From Acidobacteriota bacterium (lineage in GTDB: Bacteria; Acidobacteriota; Terriglobia; UBA7540): a stretch of 40,292 nucleotides of DNA. Positions 1 through 8,556 of this stretch are shown in pieces. Position numbers and translations under genes: made by a program. Every line of letters begins with the position of its first letter. Position 1 is the stretch's first letter. A model generated the notes under the pieces. It was not told the DNA's origin, did no database searches, and worked only from the letters and a program-made list of their open reading frames with translations. The stretch lies in the NCBI GenBank assembly GCA_024638215.1, contig JAHEKS010000004.1, positions 1 through 40,292 of the forward strand, read 5' to 3'.

Positions 1-1271
1 AGGAATCCTGCGGCCAAGTGCAGGACCCGAAAAAAGAGAGCCACTCGTGCGCGGCCTGCGGCGGCCTGCTCGACGTCAAGTATGAGTTCGAGACGTTTGC
101 GCCCGGCTCGATGCGCCGCACTTGGCACGAGCGCCGGCTTTCCGGCGAGCCCATCGACCGCAGCGGCGTGTGGCGATTCCGCGAGCTGATCCCCTTTATT
201 GATTCGAATGACCGCATTATTTCGCTCTCCGAAGGTTCAACGCCGCTGGTCGGAGCGCGGCGTGCCGGCTGGTGGGCGGGACCGATCCACCTGACCGTCA
301 AACATCAGGGGTCGAATCCCACCGGCTCGTTCAAAGACCTGGGCATGACCGCCTGCATCACGCGCGCGGCGGCGCGCGGCGTCAAAATGGTCGCCTGCGC
401 CTCCACCGGCAACACTTCGGCTTCGATGGCTGCTTACGCCGCGCGCGCCGGGATGAAGGCGCTGCTCTTCGTTCCCTATCGCCAGATTTCCGCGGCCAAG
501 CTCGCCCAGGCGCTTGATTTCGGCGCGCTGGTCGTCGAGGTGGGCGACACCTTTGATCAGGCGTTCGGGCTGCTGCGCGAAATCGCGCCGGAGCTTGGGC
601 TCTATCTCGTCAACTCCATCAATCCTTTTCGCATCGAGGGCCAGAAAACCATCGTCGCGGAAATGATGGAGCAGCGCGCGTGGCGCCCGCCCGACTACAT
701 CGTGGTGCCGGGCGGAAATCTGGGCAATGCTTCCGCCATCGGCAAGGGCCTGCGCGAGCTGAAGGAGATGAATTTCATCGAGAAAGTCCCGCACGTGGTG
801 GTGATTCAGGCGGCGGGCGCCAATCCCTTTTACCGCACTCTCAGCGCGAACTCGCCCGAGCTGATTCCCGTCGCCGAACCTTCCACGGAGGCGACCGCCA
901 TCCGCATCGGGCACCCGGCCAACTGGAAGAAGGCGCGCCGCGTGCTCGAATGGACCGGCGGCTTCTGCGAATCGGTGACCGACGAGGAGATTTTCGAAGC
1001 CAAAGCTGTCCTAGCTGAGGACGGCGTGGGCTGCGAGCCCGCCTCGGCCTCGACGGTCGCGGGCGTCAGGAAGCTGGTGCGCGCGGGGAAGATCGAGCGC
1101 CACGCCGATGTGGTCGTGGTGCTGACCGGTAACCAGTTGAAGGATACCGAATATGTGATGCGGCACCGTGCGGAAACGGAAGAGTCGCGCCAGCGGTTGC
1201 GCGTCGAGCCCTCGCTCGACGCCCTGCGCGCCGCACTCGACCGGGTTCTCAGTGTCCCGGTCGCAACCTAG
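1..1271 (+). CDS. thrC: Threonine synthase, 5'-truncated by the window edge
   Basis: PLP enzyme that converts O-phosphohomoserine to threonine in the cytosol. Counting from the GTG at 18, the PLP lysine lies in PTGSFKD (about residue 106), followed by the ASTGNTSAS substrate loop (about 128) and the phosphate-binding PGGNLGNAS loop (about 231). A CxxC (CAACGG, residues 11-14) near the start is the second half of the N-terminal zinc ribbon of this subclass. The same frame stays open to base 3 and reads ESCGQ, which looks like the tail of the first cysteine pair. The true start is therefore probably upstream of the window and the GTG at 18 is internal. The gene ends with TAG, 63 bases before ppc. 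Homoserine kinase, the preceding pathway step, is about 10 kb away on the other strand. Confidence 0.93.
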   Translation, partial: ESCGQVQDPKKESHSCAACGGLLDVKYEFETFAPGSMRRTWHERRLSGEPIDRSGVWRFRELIPFIDSNDRIISLSEGSTPLVGARRAGWWAGPIHLTVKHQGSNPTGSFKDLGMTACITRAAARGVKMVACASTGNTSASMAAYAARAGMKALLFVPYRQISAAKLAQALDFGALVVEVGDTFDQAFGLLREIAPELGLYLVNSINPFRIEGQKTIVAEMMEQRAWRPPDYIVVPGGNLGNASAIGKGLRELKEMNFIEKVPHVVVIQAAGANPFYRTLSANSPELIPVAEPSTEATAIRIGHPANWKKARRVLEWTGGFCESVTDEEIFEAKAVLAEDGVGCEPASASTVAGVRKLVRAGKIERHADVVVVLTGNQLKDTEYVMRHRAETEESRQRLRVEPSLDALRAALDRVLSVPVAT

Positions 1272-1334
1272 CACTCCCCGTGCGGGAGGCTTGCTCCTCT
1301 CGCCGGCGCCCCGCTTCCGCGCGAAAGCCTTGCC

Positions 1335-4028
1335 ATGGATGAAATTCTCCGCCGCGAAGTCCGATTGCTCACCACGCGCCTGGGCTCGATCGCTCGCGAG
1401 CTCGCCGGCGAGGAAACCTTCCGCGCCATCGAAAACCTGCGCGGCTTTTCCAAACAACTCCGGCAAAGTCCCAGTCCCGAGCTGCTGAGTTCGAACGAAC
1501 AGGAGGTGCAGCGGCTCACCCTCCGGCGCGCGACCGAAGTGGCACACGCGTTCAGCCTTTTCTTTCACCTTGTCAACCTGTGCGAGGAACGCCAGCGGGT
1601 TCGCCGCCTGCGAGCCTATGAAGACCATGAGAAGGGCGCACCGATGTCGCTGCGGCATACCTTCAGCGAATTGGCGCGCCACAAAGTATCGGCGCGCGAA
1701 ATCCTCGAACTTCTCCGCACCATGCACGTCGAGCCGGTGCTGACGGCGCATCCCACGGAGGCCAAGCGCCGCAGCGTCTTCAACCACGTACTGCGCATCG
1801 CGCGGACGCTGGAAGCGCACCAGGGCGCTCCGCACCACGTAGCCGAGCGCGCTCTGGATCCCTGGATCGAGGCGCTCTGGCTGACCGACGAGGTCCGCGA
1901 ACGCCCCGTCACGCCGGAACTCGAAATCGAAAGCTCACTGGTTTTTCTCGAACGCACCATCTATGACCTGGCGGGCGTCTTCTGGGAGAGATTCTGCGAC
2001 GAACTCGCGCGGCTCGATGATGCCGCGGAGGGACCGCCACCGTTTCTGCGTTTCGGCTCCTGGGTCGGCACCGATCGCGACGGCAATCCCAACGTCACGC
2101 CCGCGATCAGCCTGCGCGCGGCGGAACATCTGCGGCGCAGCATCCTGAATTACTACCTCAAATGCCTGCGGCAAATGCTGGGCGTGATTTCGTTTCCCCC
2201 TGTGCGGGCGACGGTCGAAAAGCGTATCCGGCGCGACCTGGAGCGCTCGATGCGCCGGTTCCCCGCGACGCGCGAGTTTCAGAAGGTCGATCAGCCGCAC
2301 GAATATTACCGCCGCAAAATCCGCATCATGATGTGGCGGCTCGAGCAGACGGCCGAGGGACAATGCGGCGCTTACGCGGATGCGCGCGAGTTTGAAGGAG
2401 ACGCGCGAAGGCTGGAAATGCTCCTGGCCGGGCATCCCAGCCCGCGCGTGGCTCGCCTGGGCCCGCGTCGGCTACGCGTGGCCGCGCAGGTCTTCGGCTT
2501 TCACGCCGCCAGCCTCGATTTTCGCCAGCACGTTTCCCTCATTCGCGCGGCGTCAGAGGAGATTCTTCGCGCCCACCGCAAGCCTTCCGAGCCGGCGCAA
2601 GCGCGAATCGAATCCATTCGATCTCTGCTCGCGAGAGCGCCGCGAAAACTGAAACTCTCCGCCAGCGCCAAGCGGACGCTCGAGGAATTCAGCGCGCTGA
2701 AAGATATTCAGGCGCGCTTTGGCGAAGCCGCTTCGCACCGCTACATCCTGAGCATGACGCGCTCGGCAGCGGACGTTTGGGACGCGCTGCTGCTGGGCTG
2801 GCAGGCGGGCCTGGTGCGCGCGCGGCGAGGCAAGCTGCAATCGTCGCTCGACGTCATACCCCTTTTTGAAACGCTTGAAGACCTCGAGGCCGGCCCCGGC
2901 GTGCTCGACGAACTTCTGAGCGATCCCGTCTACCGCCGCCTTGTCGCCTCGCGCGAGGATTTCCAGGAAGTGATGCTCGGGTACTCGGACTCGGTGAAAG
3001 ACGGCGGCTACTTTGCGGCCAACTTTGCCTTGCTGCGCGCACAAAAGCGGCTGTGGGAAGTCGCCGCGCGGCACGGCGTGCGCTTGAGCCTTTTTCACGG
3101 CAAGGGCGGCACCATCGGGCGCGGCGGCGGGCAGTCGCACCGCAGCGTCCACGCGCAACCCTACGCGGCGCCGGGCGGACGCATCCGCATCACCGAACAG
3201 GGAGAAGTGATCTCGCTCAAATACGCCAACCTGGAAATCGCCGAGCGCAACCTGGAGCAACTGGTCAGCTCGGTGCTCGACACGCTGCTGCTCGACCCGC
3301 GGCGCAAGCCGCGCGAGCACCGCCTGCCCGAATGGGAAGCGTACGCGCAGGAGATGGCCGATGCGAGCAGCCGCTTCTATCGCGAGCTGGTTTACGAAAC
3401 GCCCGGCTTCATGGAATATTTCCGCCAAGCCACGCCGATTGATCTGATCGAAGGGCTGCGGCTCGGCTCGCGCCCCAGCCGGCGTTCGCGCGCGGGCGAC
3501 CTGAGCGGACTGCGCGCCATCCCGTGGGTTTTTGCCTGGACGCAATCGCGCCACTTCATTCCGGCGTGGTACGGGCTCGGTTACGCGCTGGAGAAATTCG
3601 CAGGCGATCATCCGCCCTCGGGCTGGCAAATCCTGAGAGAGATGTACCGCGACTGGCCGTTCTTCTCGCTGCTCGTTGACAACGCCGAGGTCTCGCTCGC
3701 CAAGACCGACCTTTACATCGCGCGCCGCTACGACGCCTTGTGCCGCGACGCCAATCTGCGCGAGGCGATTTCCAAGCGCATCGAAGAGGAATACGCGCGC
3801 AGCGTGCGCGCCGTGCTCGCCATCACGGAATCCTCGCGGCTGCTCGCGCGCCAGCCGGTGCTGGAAGAATCCATCCGCCTGCGCAATCCCTACGTGGACC
3901 CGCTCAACTTTCTGCAAATCCGCTTCCTCGGCGAGTGGCGCCGCGCACCCGCCGTGCGACCGGAATTGCTCCACCTGCTGCAACTCACCGTCGGCGGCAT
4001 CGCCTTCGGAATGAAAAGCACGGGCTGA
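1335..4028 (+). CDS. ppc: Phosphoenolpyruvate carboxylase
   Basis: Cytosolic enzyme that carboxylates PEP with bicarbonate to oxaloacetate, an anaplerotic reaction feeding the aspartate family (threonine, lysine) made by other genes here. At 897 residues it has the usual family length. Diagnostic blocks appear in order: VLTAHPTE with the catalytic His at about 139, GSWVGTDRDGNPNVT, YSDSVKDGGYFAAN, the mobile loop FHGKGGTIGRGGG with the second catalytic His at about 588, IPWVFAWTQSR, and a C-terminus GIAFGMKSTG that closely matches the normal NTG end. The ATG at 1335 gives a normal N-terminus. It follows thrC by 63 bases on the same strand, so the two may be cotranscribed. Identification is firm. 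Confidence 0.97.
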   Translation: MDEILRREVRLLTTRLGSIARELAGEETFRAIENLRGFSKQLRQSPSPELLSSNEQEVQRLTLRRATEVAHAFSLFFHLVNLCEERQRVRRLRAYEDHEKGAPMSLRHTFSELARHKVSAREILELLRTMHVEPVLTAHPTEAKRRSVFNHVLRIARTLEAHQGAPHHVAERALDPWIEALWLTDEVRERPVTPELEIESSLVFLERTIYDLAGVFWERFCDELARLDDAAEGPPPFLRFGSWVGTDRDGNPNVTPAISLRAAEHLRRSILNYYLKCLRQMLGVISFPPVRATVEKRIRRDLERSMRRFPATREFQKVDQPHEYYRRKIRIMMWRLEQTAEGQCGAYADAREFEGDARRLEMLLAGHPSPRVARLGPRRLRVAAQVFGFHAASLDFRQHVSLIRAASEEILRAHRKPSEPAQARIESIRSLLARAPRKLKLSASAKRTLEEFSALKDIQARFGEAASHRYILSMTRSAADVWDALLLGWQAGLVRARRGKLQSSLDVIPLFETLEDLEAGPGVLDELLSDPVYRRLVASREDFQEVMLGYSDSVKDGGYFAANFALLRAQKRLWEVAARHGVRLSLFHGKGGTIGRGGGQSHRSVHAQPYAAPGGRIRITEQGEVISLKYANLEIAERNLEQLVSSVLDTLLLDPRRKPREHRLPEWEAYAQEMADASSRFYRELVYETPGFMEYFRQATPIDLIEGLRLGSRPSRRSRAGDLSGLRAIPWVFAWTQSRHFIPAWYGLGYALEKFAGDHPPSGWQILREMYRDWPFFSLLVDNAEVSLAKTDLYIARRYDALCRDANLREAISKRIEEEYARSVRAVLAITESSRLLARQPVLEESIRLRNPYVDPLNFLQIRFLGEWRRAPAVRPELLHLLQLTVGGIAFGMKSTG

Positions 4029-4132
4029 AATGGCCTGCCGCTCGAGCGCGGCATCTGGCTCTATCCTTTGCACGCTCTCACCTGCATAATGAGGAATCGG
4101 GACTCGCATTTCTCAGCAAGAGAGGCATGACG

Positions 4133-4921
4133 ATGGCACAGAAGATCACTCAAGTTGACGCTTTTGCGGACAAACCCTTTGCTGGAAATCCCGCCGCGGT
4201 GTGCATTCTTGCCGCGCCACGCGAGGAAAGCTGGATGCGCAACGTGGCGCGCGAAATGAATCTCTCGGAGACCGCGTTCCTGGTCAAACAAGCGGACGGC
4301 TACGACCTGCGCTGGTTCACGCCGACGGTGGAAATCGCGCTTTGCGGGCACGCGACCTTGGCCAGCGCCCACGTGCTCTGGGAAGAAGGTCTGCTGAAAC
4401 CGGCCGAGCAGGCGCGCTTCCACACCCAGAGCGGTCTGCTCACCGCCGACCGCCGCGGCGATTGGATCGAGATGGATTTCCCCGCCTTGCCGGAACATCC
4501 CGTCGAGCCTCCCACGGGCCTGGGAGAAGCTCTGGGAACCGAGTGGACGCACGTGGGAAGGAACAAGTTTGATTATCTGGTGGAATTGGATTCGGAAGAG
4601 ACCGTCCGCGGTCTCAAGCCGGATATTACCGAGCTGAAAGCGCTTGCCGTTCGCGGGCTGATCGTGACCAGCAAAGCCTCCTCGCCCGGATTCGACTTTG
4701 TCTCGCGCTTTTTCGCGCCCGCCTCGGGCGTGGATGAAGATCCCGTCACCGGCTCCGCGCACTGCTGCCTGGGGCCTTACTGGAGCAAGCGCTTGAACAA
4801 GACGGAATTCACCGCCTATCAGGCTTCCGCGCGCGGCGGCGTGGTGCGCGTGCGCGTCGCGGGCGACCGCGTCAAGCTCAGCGGCCAGGCGGTGACCGTT
4901 TTGCGCGGGGAACTTCTCTAA
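4133..4921 (+). CDS. PhzF-family isomerase/epimerase-like protein
   Basis: 262 residues with the PhzF/diaminopimelate-epimerase-like fold. The N-terminus VDAFADKPFAGNPAAVC is the family signature. SETAF supplies the conserved catalytic Glu region, and the second half has GVDEDPVTGSAHC, the repeated signature of the C-terminal lobe. Members include PhzF, which isomerises a phenazine precursor, but most are uncharacterised, so the substrate is unknown. Two in-frame ATGs lie at 4127 and 4133. The purine-rich AAGAGAGG ends one base before the first but seven bases before the second, so 4133 (MAQKITQVDAF) is the better start. The gene follows ppc by about 100 bases. Confidence 0.88.
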   Translation: MAQKITQVDAFADKPFAGNPAAVCILAAPREESWMRNVAREMNLSETAFLVKQADGYDLRWFTPTVEIALCGHATLASAHVLWEEGLLKPAEQARFHTQSGLLTADRRGDWIEMDFPALPEHPVEPPTGLGEALGTEWTHVGRNKFDYLVELDSEETVRGLKPDITELKALAVRGLIVTSKASSPGFDFVSRFFAPASGVDEDPVTGSAHCCLGPYWSKRLNKTEFTAYQASARGGVVRVRVAGDRVKLSGQAVTVLRGELL

Positions 4922-4963
4922 CCCGCCTTGCTCTTGTCCTCGCGCCGCTGGCAGAATAGTCCC

Positions 4964-5641
4964 ATGCATCCCACTCGAGCGCCGCGCGTCAAAATCTGCT
5001 GCATCGCGAGCCTGGAAGAAGCCTGGCTGGCGATCCGTCACGGCGCCTCCGCGCTCGGGCTCGTCTCCGCCATGCCGAGCGGCCCGGGCCCAATTCCCGA
5101 AGAACTCATCGCGCAAATCGCCGCGCGCGTCCCGCCCCCTGTCGCGACGTTCCTCCTCACCAGCCGCCAGGACGCGGCATCCATCATGGAGCAGCAACGC
5201 CGCACGCGGGTGAACACCATCCAAATCTGCGATCACCTTCCGCCGGCCGATTTCGACGAGCTTCGCCGGTCGTTGCCGGGCATTCGCCTGGTTCAGGTGA
5301 TTCATGTTCAGGGGCCAGAATCTCTGCGAGAGGCGACTTCGGTGGCGCGCCACGTTGACGCGATTCTGCTCGACTCCGGAAGGCCGAAGGCTGAGGTGAA
5401 AGAACTCGGCGGCACCGGCCGCGTGCACGATTGGACCATCAGCCGGCAAATCCGCGAAGCCGTCGAAGTGCCGATCTTTCTCGCGGGCGGCTTGAAAGCC
5501 GAAAACGTCCATGAGGCAATCGAGCAAGTCTCGCCGTTTGCCCTCGATGTCTGCACGGGAGTGCGGACGGACGGCAAACTCGATGAGGCGAAGCTCGCGG
5601 CGTTTTTCCGCGAAGTTCGCGCCGCTACGGAATCCCTCTAA
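4964..5641 (+). CDS. Phosphoribosylanthranilate isomerase-like (TrpF-family) protein
   Basis: 225-residue (beta/alpha)8 protein resembling TrpF, which isomerises phosphoribosylanthranilate in tryptophan synthesis. TrpF landmarks are present: VKICCIASLEEA at residues 9-20 (canonical KICG with its catalytic Cys kept, but Cys replaces the following Gly), AILLDSG (the Asp region of the second catalytic residue), GGTGRVHDW, and the phosphate-binding LAGGLKAENV and CTGVRTDGKLD. No other trp gene is nearby, and the segment GLVSAMPSGPG differs from the usual GF.F...SPR. It may be a TrpF-like paralogue of unknown role rather than the pathway enzyme. The ATG at 4964 is 42 bases after the PhzF-like stop. 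Confidence 0.8.
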   Translation: MHPTRAPRVKICCIASLEEAWLAIRHGASALGLVSAMPSGPGPIPEELIAQIAARVPPPVATFLLTSRQDAASIMEQQRRTRVNTIQICDHLPPADFDELRRSLPGIRLVQVIHVQGPESLREATSVARHVDAILLDSGRPKAEVKELGGTGRVHDWTISRQIREAVEVPIFLAGGLKAENVHEAIEQVSPFALDVCTGVRTDGKLDEAKLAAFFREVRAATESL

Positions 5642-5657
5642 ATCGAGCTTAATTGGC

Positions 5658-5714
5658 CTAGCTGTTCTGGTTTTCGACGAGTTGTTTGGCGCGCTGGGCA
5701 GCAGCCGTCCGCCG
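5658..5714 (-). pseudogene. Remnant of a proC 3' end
   Basis: Read on the minus strand, this stretch translates as about 17 residues ending AKQLVENQNS and a TAG stop, preceded by in-frame stops. The intact proC ends AKQLVESQNS. The nucleotide match is imperfect, with many third-position differences, so this is an old or independently derived copy of the last codons of proC. It lies on the far side of the DUF433/DUF5615 cassette, so the cassette is bracketed by two proC tails in the same orientation. Confidence 0.6.
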
Positions 5715-5748
5715 CTATCAACAATGGCCAAACCGCGTCTGTCGTACG

Positions 5749-6156
5749 CTAAGCGCGGACAAGCGGGAGGCTTCGGACGCGGACGCCTGTTTCCGTAACA
5801 GTAACCATCGCGCCGGAATCCAGCCTGTCCTTGCATCGCTGAATCACGCGGGTGAGGAGGCGGGCAAGCTCCGTGGAATTCAATCCTTCGATGCGGATGC
5901 GGATCACAGACGGTCCGCGGGCACCGGATAACGCCAATTGCGTGTGGAAATCAGCGTCCAAGGTCACCAGGACCATTCCGCGGTTAAGCGCATAGGCGAG
6001 AATTGTCTTGTCGTCGGCGGTGGCCAACCCAATATCACCGACGTGTTCTGCACTCAGCGACGGATCAGAAACCTGGAAAGCGTCTTTCTGGAAGGCGTCA
6101 GCTTGAAAAGCAGCGGCCGTAGAGCGGGGCAGCCCCTGATCGAGTAACAGTCTCAT
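5749..6156 (-). CDS. DUF5615 PIN-like protein, putative toxin
   Basis: 135-residue member of the DUF5615 (Mut7-C/PIN-like) family, usually encoded after a DUF433 gene and predicted to be the nuclease-like toxin of a type II toxin-antitoxin pair. Visible family blocks are MRLLLDQGLPRST with the first acidic residue, GDIGLATADDKTILAYA, VLVTLDADFH with the catalytic-type acidic pair, and GPSVIRIRIEGL. It overlaps the upstream DUF433 gene by four bases (ATGA), which implies translational coupling. Unusual is an insertion AFQADAFQKDAFQV near residue 16, where relatives have a short helix; it comes from a threefold 15-bp DNA repeat. Whether the protein is active cannot be told from sequence. Confidence 0.82.
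   Translation of the reverse strand: MRLLLDQGLPRSTAAAFQADAFQKDAFQVSDPSLSAEHVGDIGLATADDKTILAYALNRGMVLVTLDADFHTQLALSGARGPSVIRIRIEGLNSTELARLLTRVIQRCKDRLDSGAMVTVTETGVRVRSLPLVRA
6073..6117. repeat. Three imperfect 15-bp tandem units inside the DUF5615 gene
   Basis: Consecutive units of the type CTGGAAAGCGTCTTT, CTGGAAGGCGTCAGC and TTGAAAAGCAGCGGC lie head to tail. On the coding (minus) strand they produce the repeated AFQ(A/K)DAFQ motif. The unit is a multiple of three, so the expansion keeps the reading frame. Confidence 0.7.
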
Positions 6157-6386
6157 CGCGCGGCGACCGGCGGCAGAATCTGGTCATCGAGGTAGGCGCT
6201 CGCAAACTGGAGCGCCTGGCGAATGTCTTCTTCTTCGAGCTCCGGGTATTCGCGCTTAAGCTCGGCCCGGTCGGGATAGGTCGCCAGAGCTTCGAGCACG
6301 CGTCGCACCGTCAGTCGCAGATTGCGAATGCACGGCTCGCCGTTCATGCGGGCGGGGTCCGACGTGATTCGGTCAAAATTCGCCAT
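6153..6386 (-). CDS. DUF433 protein, putative antitoxin
   Basis: 77-residue DUF433 protein, a small helix-turn-helix-like family normally paired with a PIN-like partner. The family signature is clear: FDRITSDPARMNGEPCIRNLRLTVRRVLEAL, then a Tyr-Pro-Glu-Leu segment and the EEDIRQALQFA helix. It is the first gene of the pair and its stop overlaps the DUF5615 start as ATGA. By family precedent it would neutralise the partner and probably autoregulate the promoter just upstream, around 6387-6425, where it sits back to back with the end of proC. Confidence 0.87.
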   Translation of the reverse strand: MANFDRITSDPARMNGEPCIRNLRLTVRRVLEALATYPDRAELKREYPELEEEDIRQALQFASAYLDDQILPPVAAR

Positions 6387-6425
6387 GGTCGCACGGCACC
6401 TGTTCGGATTTTACCACGGCTGCAG

Positions 6426-7292
6426 TTAAGAGTTTTGGCTTTCGACCAGCTGTTTGGCGCGCTCAGCGGCACGGACGACGGCTTTGATAAGGGTGACGCG
6501 CAGGCCGCCTTCTTCGAGCTCGAGCAGGCCGTCAATGGTGCAGCCGGCGGGTGTGGTGACAACGTCCTTGAGTTTCGCGGGATGCTCGCCGGTCGCGAGC
6601 ACCATCGCGGAAGCGCCCAGCAGCGTTTGGGCGCAGAGTTCGGTCGAAAGTTCGCGCGGCAATCCCAATTTCACGCCGCCTTCGGCGAGGGATTCGATAA
6701 TCATGTAAACGTAAGCCGGGCCGGAGGCGGAAAGGCCGGTGATGGCGTCGAGGTGTTTTTCATCCACCACCACCGACCGTCCCATGGAGTCAAAAATGCG
6801 CCGCGCAGTCGCGACGTCCTGGTCGGTGGCATGCTTGCCGCGCGCCAGTGCCGTCATTCCCTGGCGAATCAGGCAGGGCGTGTTGGGCATGGCGCGAATC
6901 ACGCGCGCGGGGCGTCCGAGCTCACGCTCGATCAACGCCGTGGTGACGGAGGCTGCGGCGGAGATAATCACCGCGTCCTTGCGCAGATGCTTCTTGACCT
7001 CTTGCAGAAATCCGCGCACTTGTTGCGGTTTGAGCGCGACAAGAACGAGGTCGGCGCCCGCGACGGCCCGGGCGTTTTCCGTGTGCGCCTTGATGCCGTA
7101 TTTTTCCGCCAGCGAATCGGCGCGCGGCTGGTGCGCAACCGTGGCCTCGACATGCGAAGCCGGAACGAGCTGCGAGCTCAAGATGCCCGAAAGCAACGCC
7201 TCACCGAGCTTCCCTGCACCGATGATCGCCAGCTTTCTTACCTGCAGCGCGTGCTCTTTGCTGGATTGCGAGACTTTGGATGAACTAGTCAC
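6426..7292 (-). CDS. proC: Pyrroline-5-carboxylate reductase
   Basis: Last enzyme of proline synthesis: reduces pyrroline-5-carboxylate with NAD(P)H in the cytosol. The 288 residues contain the Rossmann motif IIGAGKLGEALLSG (about 23-36), the conserved VIRAMPNTP segment, and the C-terminal signature GLSASGPAYVYMIIESLAEG followed by TTPAGCTIDGLLELE. About 18 residues precede the Rossmann strand, slightly longer than typical, so a later start is possible. The downstream side is unusual: a degenerate copy of its last codons lies at 5658-5714 beyond a toxin-antitoxin-like cassette. The upstream side is a 7-bp-period repeat tract. Confidence 0.96.
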   Translation of the reverse strand: MTSSSKVSQSSKEHALQVRKLAIIGAGKLGEALLSGILSSQLVPASHVEATVAHQPRADSLAEKYGIKAHTENARAVAGADLVLVALKPQQVRGFLQEVKKHLRKDAVIISAAASVTTALIERELGRPARVIRAMPNTPCLIRQGMTALARGKHATDQDVATARRIFDSMGRSVVVDEKHLDAITGLSASGPAYVYMIIESLAEGGVKLGLPRELSTELCAQTLLGASAMVLATGEHPAKLKDVVTTPAGCTIDGLLELEEGGLRVTLIKAVVRAAERAKQLVESQNS

Positions 7293-7295
7293 TTT

Positions 7296-7464
7296 CGGTT
7301 GTCCTTTGTCCGTTGTCCGTTGTCAGTTGCCGGTTGCCGGTTGCAGGTTCTCAAAGCTCGGGGTTTGCTTCCGCCTTCTGAACTCCGGTTTCTGATCTCT
7401 AATTTCTGCTTTCTACCTTCCTGTTTCCGACTTGCCACTTACCACTCGTCACTTGCCACTGTTC
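7296..7464. repeat. Degenerate 7-bp-period tract between proC and ilvC
   Basis: The 170 bases between proC and ilvC parse into consecutive degenerate heptamers, first of the type TGTCCGT/TGTCAGT/TGCCGGT and then TTCTGAT/TTCTGCT/TTGCCAC. No ORF, hairpin terminator or clear promoter is visible. The same style of tract recurs in most larger gaps of this window. Confidence 0.75.
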
Positions 7465-8499
7465 TCATCCCCGCGCCTGCGCCTGCGCCGCGGTTGCTTC
7501 TTCCTTGCCGGTCTGAATCCAGGGCATCATTTTGCGCAGCGCGGAGCCTACTTTCTCGATCTGATGCTCGGCGGCCTTCGAGCGCATTTCGAGAAACTTC
7601 TTGCGCCCGGCGGCGTTCTCATCCATCCATTCCTTGGCGAAGCTGCCGCTCTGGATTTCTCCCAGAATTTTCTTCATCGCCTCGCGCACGTGCGCATCAA
7701 TCACGCGCGGGCCGCGTGAGTAGTCGCCGTATTCGGCGGTGTCCGAGACCGAATAGCGCATGTACTTGATGCCGCCCTGATAAATGAGATCCACGATCAG
7801 CTTCAGCTCGTGCAGGCATTCAAAGTAGGCAATCTCCGGCTGGTAGCCGGCCTGGACGAGCGTCTCAAACGCGGTGGTAATGAGATAGGAAACGCCGCCG
7901 CAGAGCACCGACTGCTCGCCGAAAAGGTCGGTCTCGGTTTCTTCCTTGAACGTGGTGCCGATGACGCCCGCCTTCAAACTTCCGATGCCTTTCGCGTAGG
8001 TGAGCGCGGTCTGTTCGGCGTGGCCGGAAGCGTCCTGCTCGACCGCCAGCAGCGACGGCACACCGACGCCTTCCGTGAAGAGCTCCCGCAGGCGGTGGCC
8101 CGGGCACTTGGGCGCGATCATGATCACATCCACGCTTTTCGGCGGCTGGATGAATTTGAAGTGAATGTTGAACCCGTGCGCGAAGAGGAGCGTTTTGCCG
8201 GGCGCAAGATTCGGCTCGATCGCTTCCTTGTAGAGCTTGGCCATGGGCGGGTCGGGCACGAGCAGCGCCACCACGTCGCCGCGCTTGGTCGCTTCGGCCG
8301 GGTCGTACACCTCCAGCTTCTGCGCCTGGGCCTTCGCGCGAGAGGCGCTCGACGCGGGCAATCCGACAATCACCTTCACGCCGCTGTCGCGCAGGTTGAG
8401 CGCGTGCGCGTGTCCCTGGCTGCCGTAACCGATAATCGCTACCGTCTTGCCCGCCAGATTCTTTAAATCGCCGTCAGCTTCGTAATAGACCTTTGCCAT
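7465..8499 (-). CDS. ilvC: Ketol-acid reductoisomerase
   Basis: Second common step of valine, leucine and isoleucine synthesis: Mg-dependent alkyl migration and NADPH reduction of acetolactate. At 344 residues it is the short class I form. The Rossmann motif is [19 protein letters not shown] (about 23-41). The region [17 protein letters not shown] carries the conserved Pro-Lys, and the C-terminal knotted domain has [26 protein letters not shown] and the metal-ligand glutamates. It is the third gene of an ilvB-ilvN-ilvC series on this strand. The codons for AGYQPEI include a 24-base stretch whose exact complement-sense copy follows the cold-shock gene at 27605-27628. Confidence 0.97.
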   Translation of the reverse strand: MAKVYYEADGDLKNLAGKTVAIIGYGSQGHAHALNLRDSGVKVIVGLPASSASRAKAQAQKLEVYDPAEATKRGDVVALLVPDPPMAKLYKEAIEPNLAPGKTLLFAHGFNIHFKFIQPPKSVDVIMIAPKCPGHRLRELFTEGVGVPSLLAVEQDASGHAEQTALTYAKGIGSLKAGVIGTTFKEETETDLFGEQSVLCGGVSYLITTAFETLVQAGYQPEIAYFECLHELKLIVDLIYQGGIKYMRYSVSDTAEYGDYSRGPRVIDAHVREAMKKILGEIQSGSFAKEWMDENAAGRKKFLEMRSKAAEHQIEKVGSALRKMMPWIQTGKEEATAAQAQARG

Positions 8500-8556
8500 C
8501 GTTGTAGGATCCTTTTCTGAAGGGTATGGAATCGAGTGCCGAAACCGGCGCCGACC

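Noticed and set aside
2553-4109. 518-residue minus-strand open frame
   Set aside because: It is the antisense shadow of ppc, whose plus-strand product has every catalytic motif.
4061-5836. 591-residue minus-strand open frame
   Set aside because: It runs antisense through two recognisable plus-strand genes (PhzF-like and TrpF-like) and has no motif of its own.
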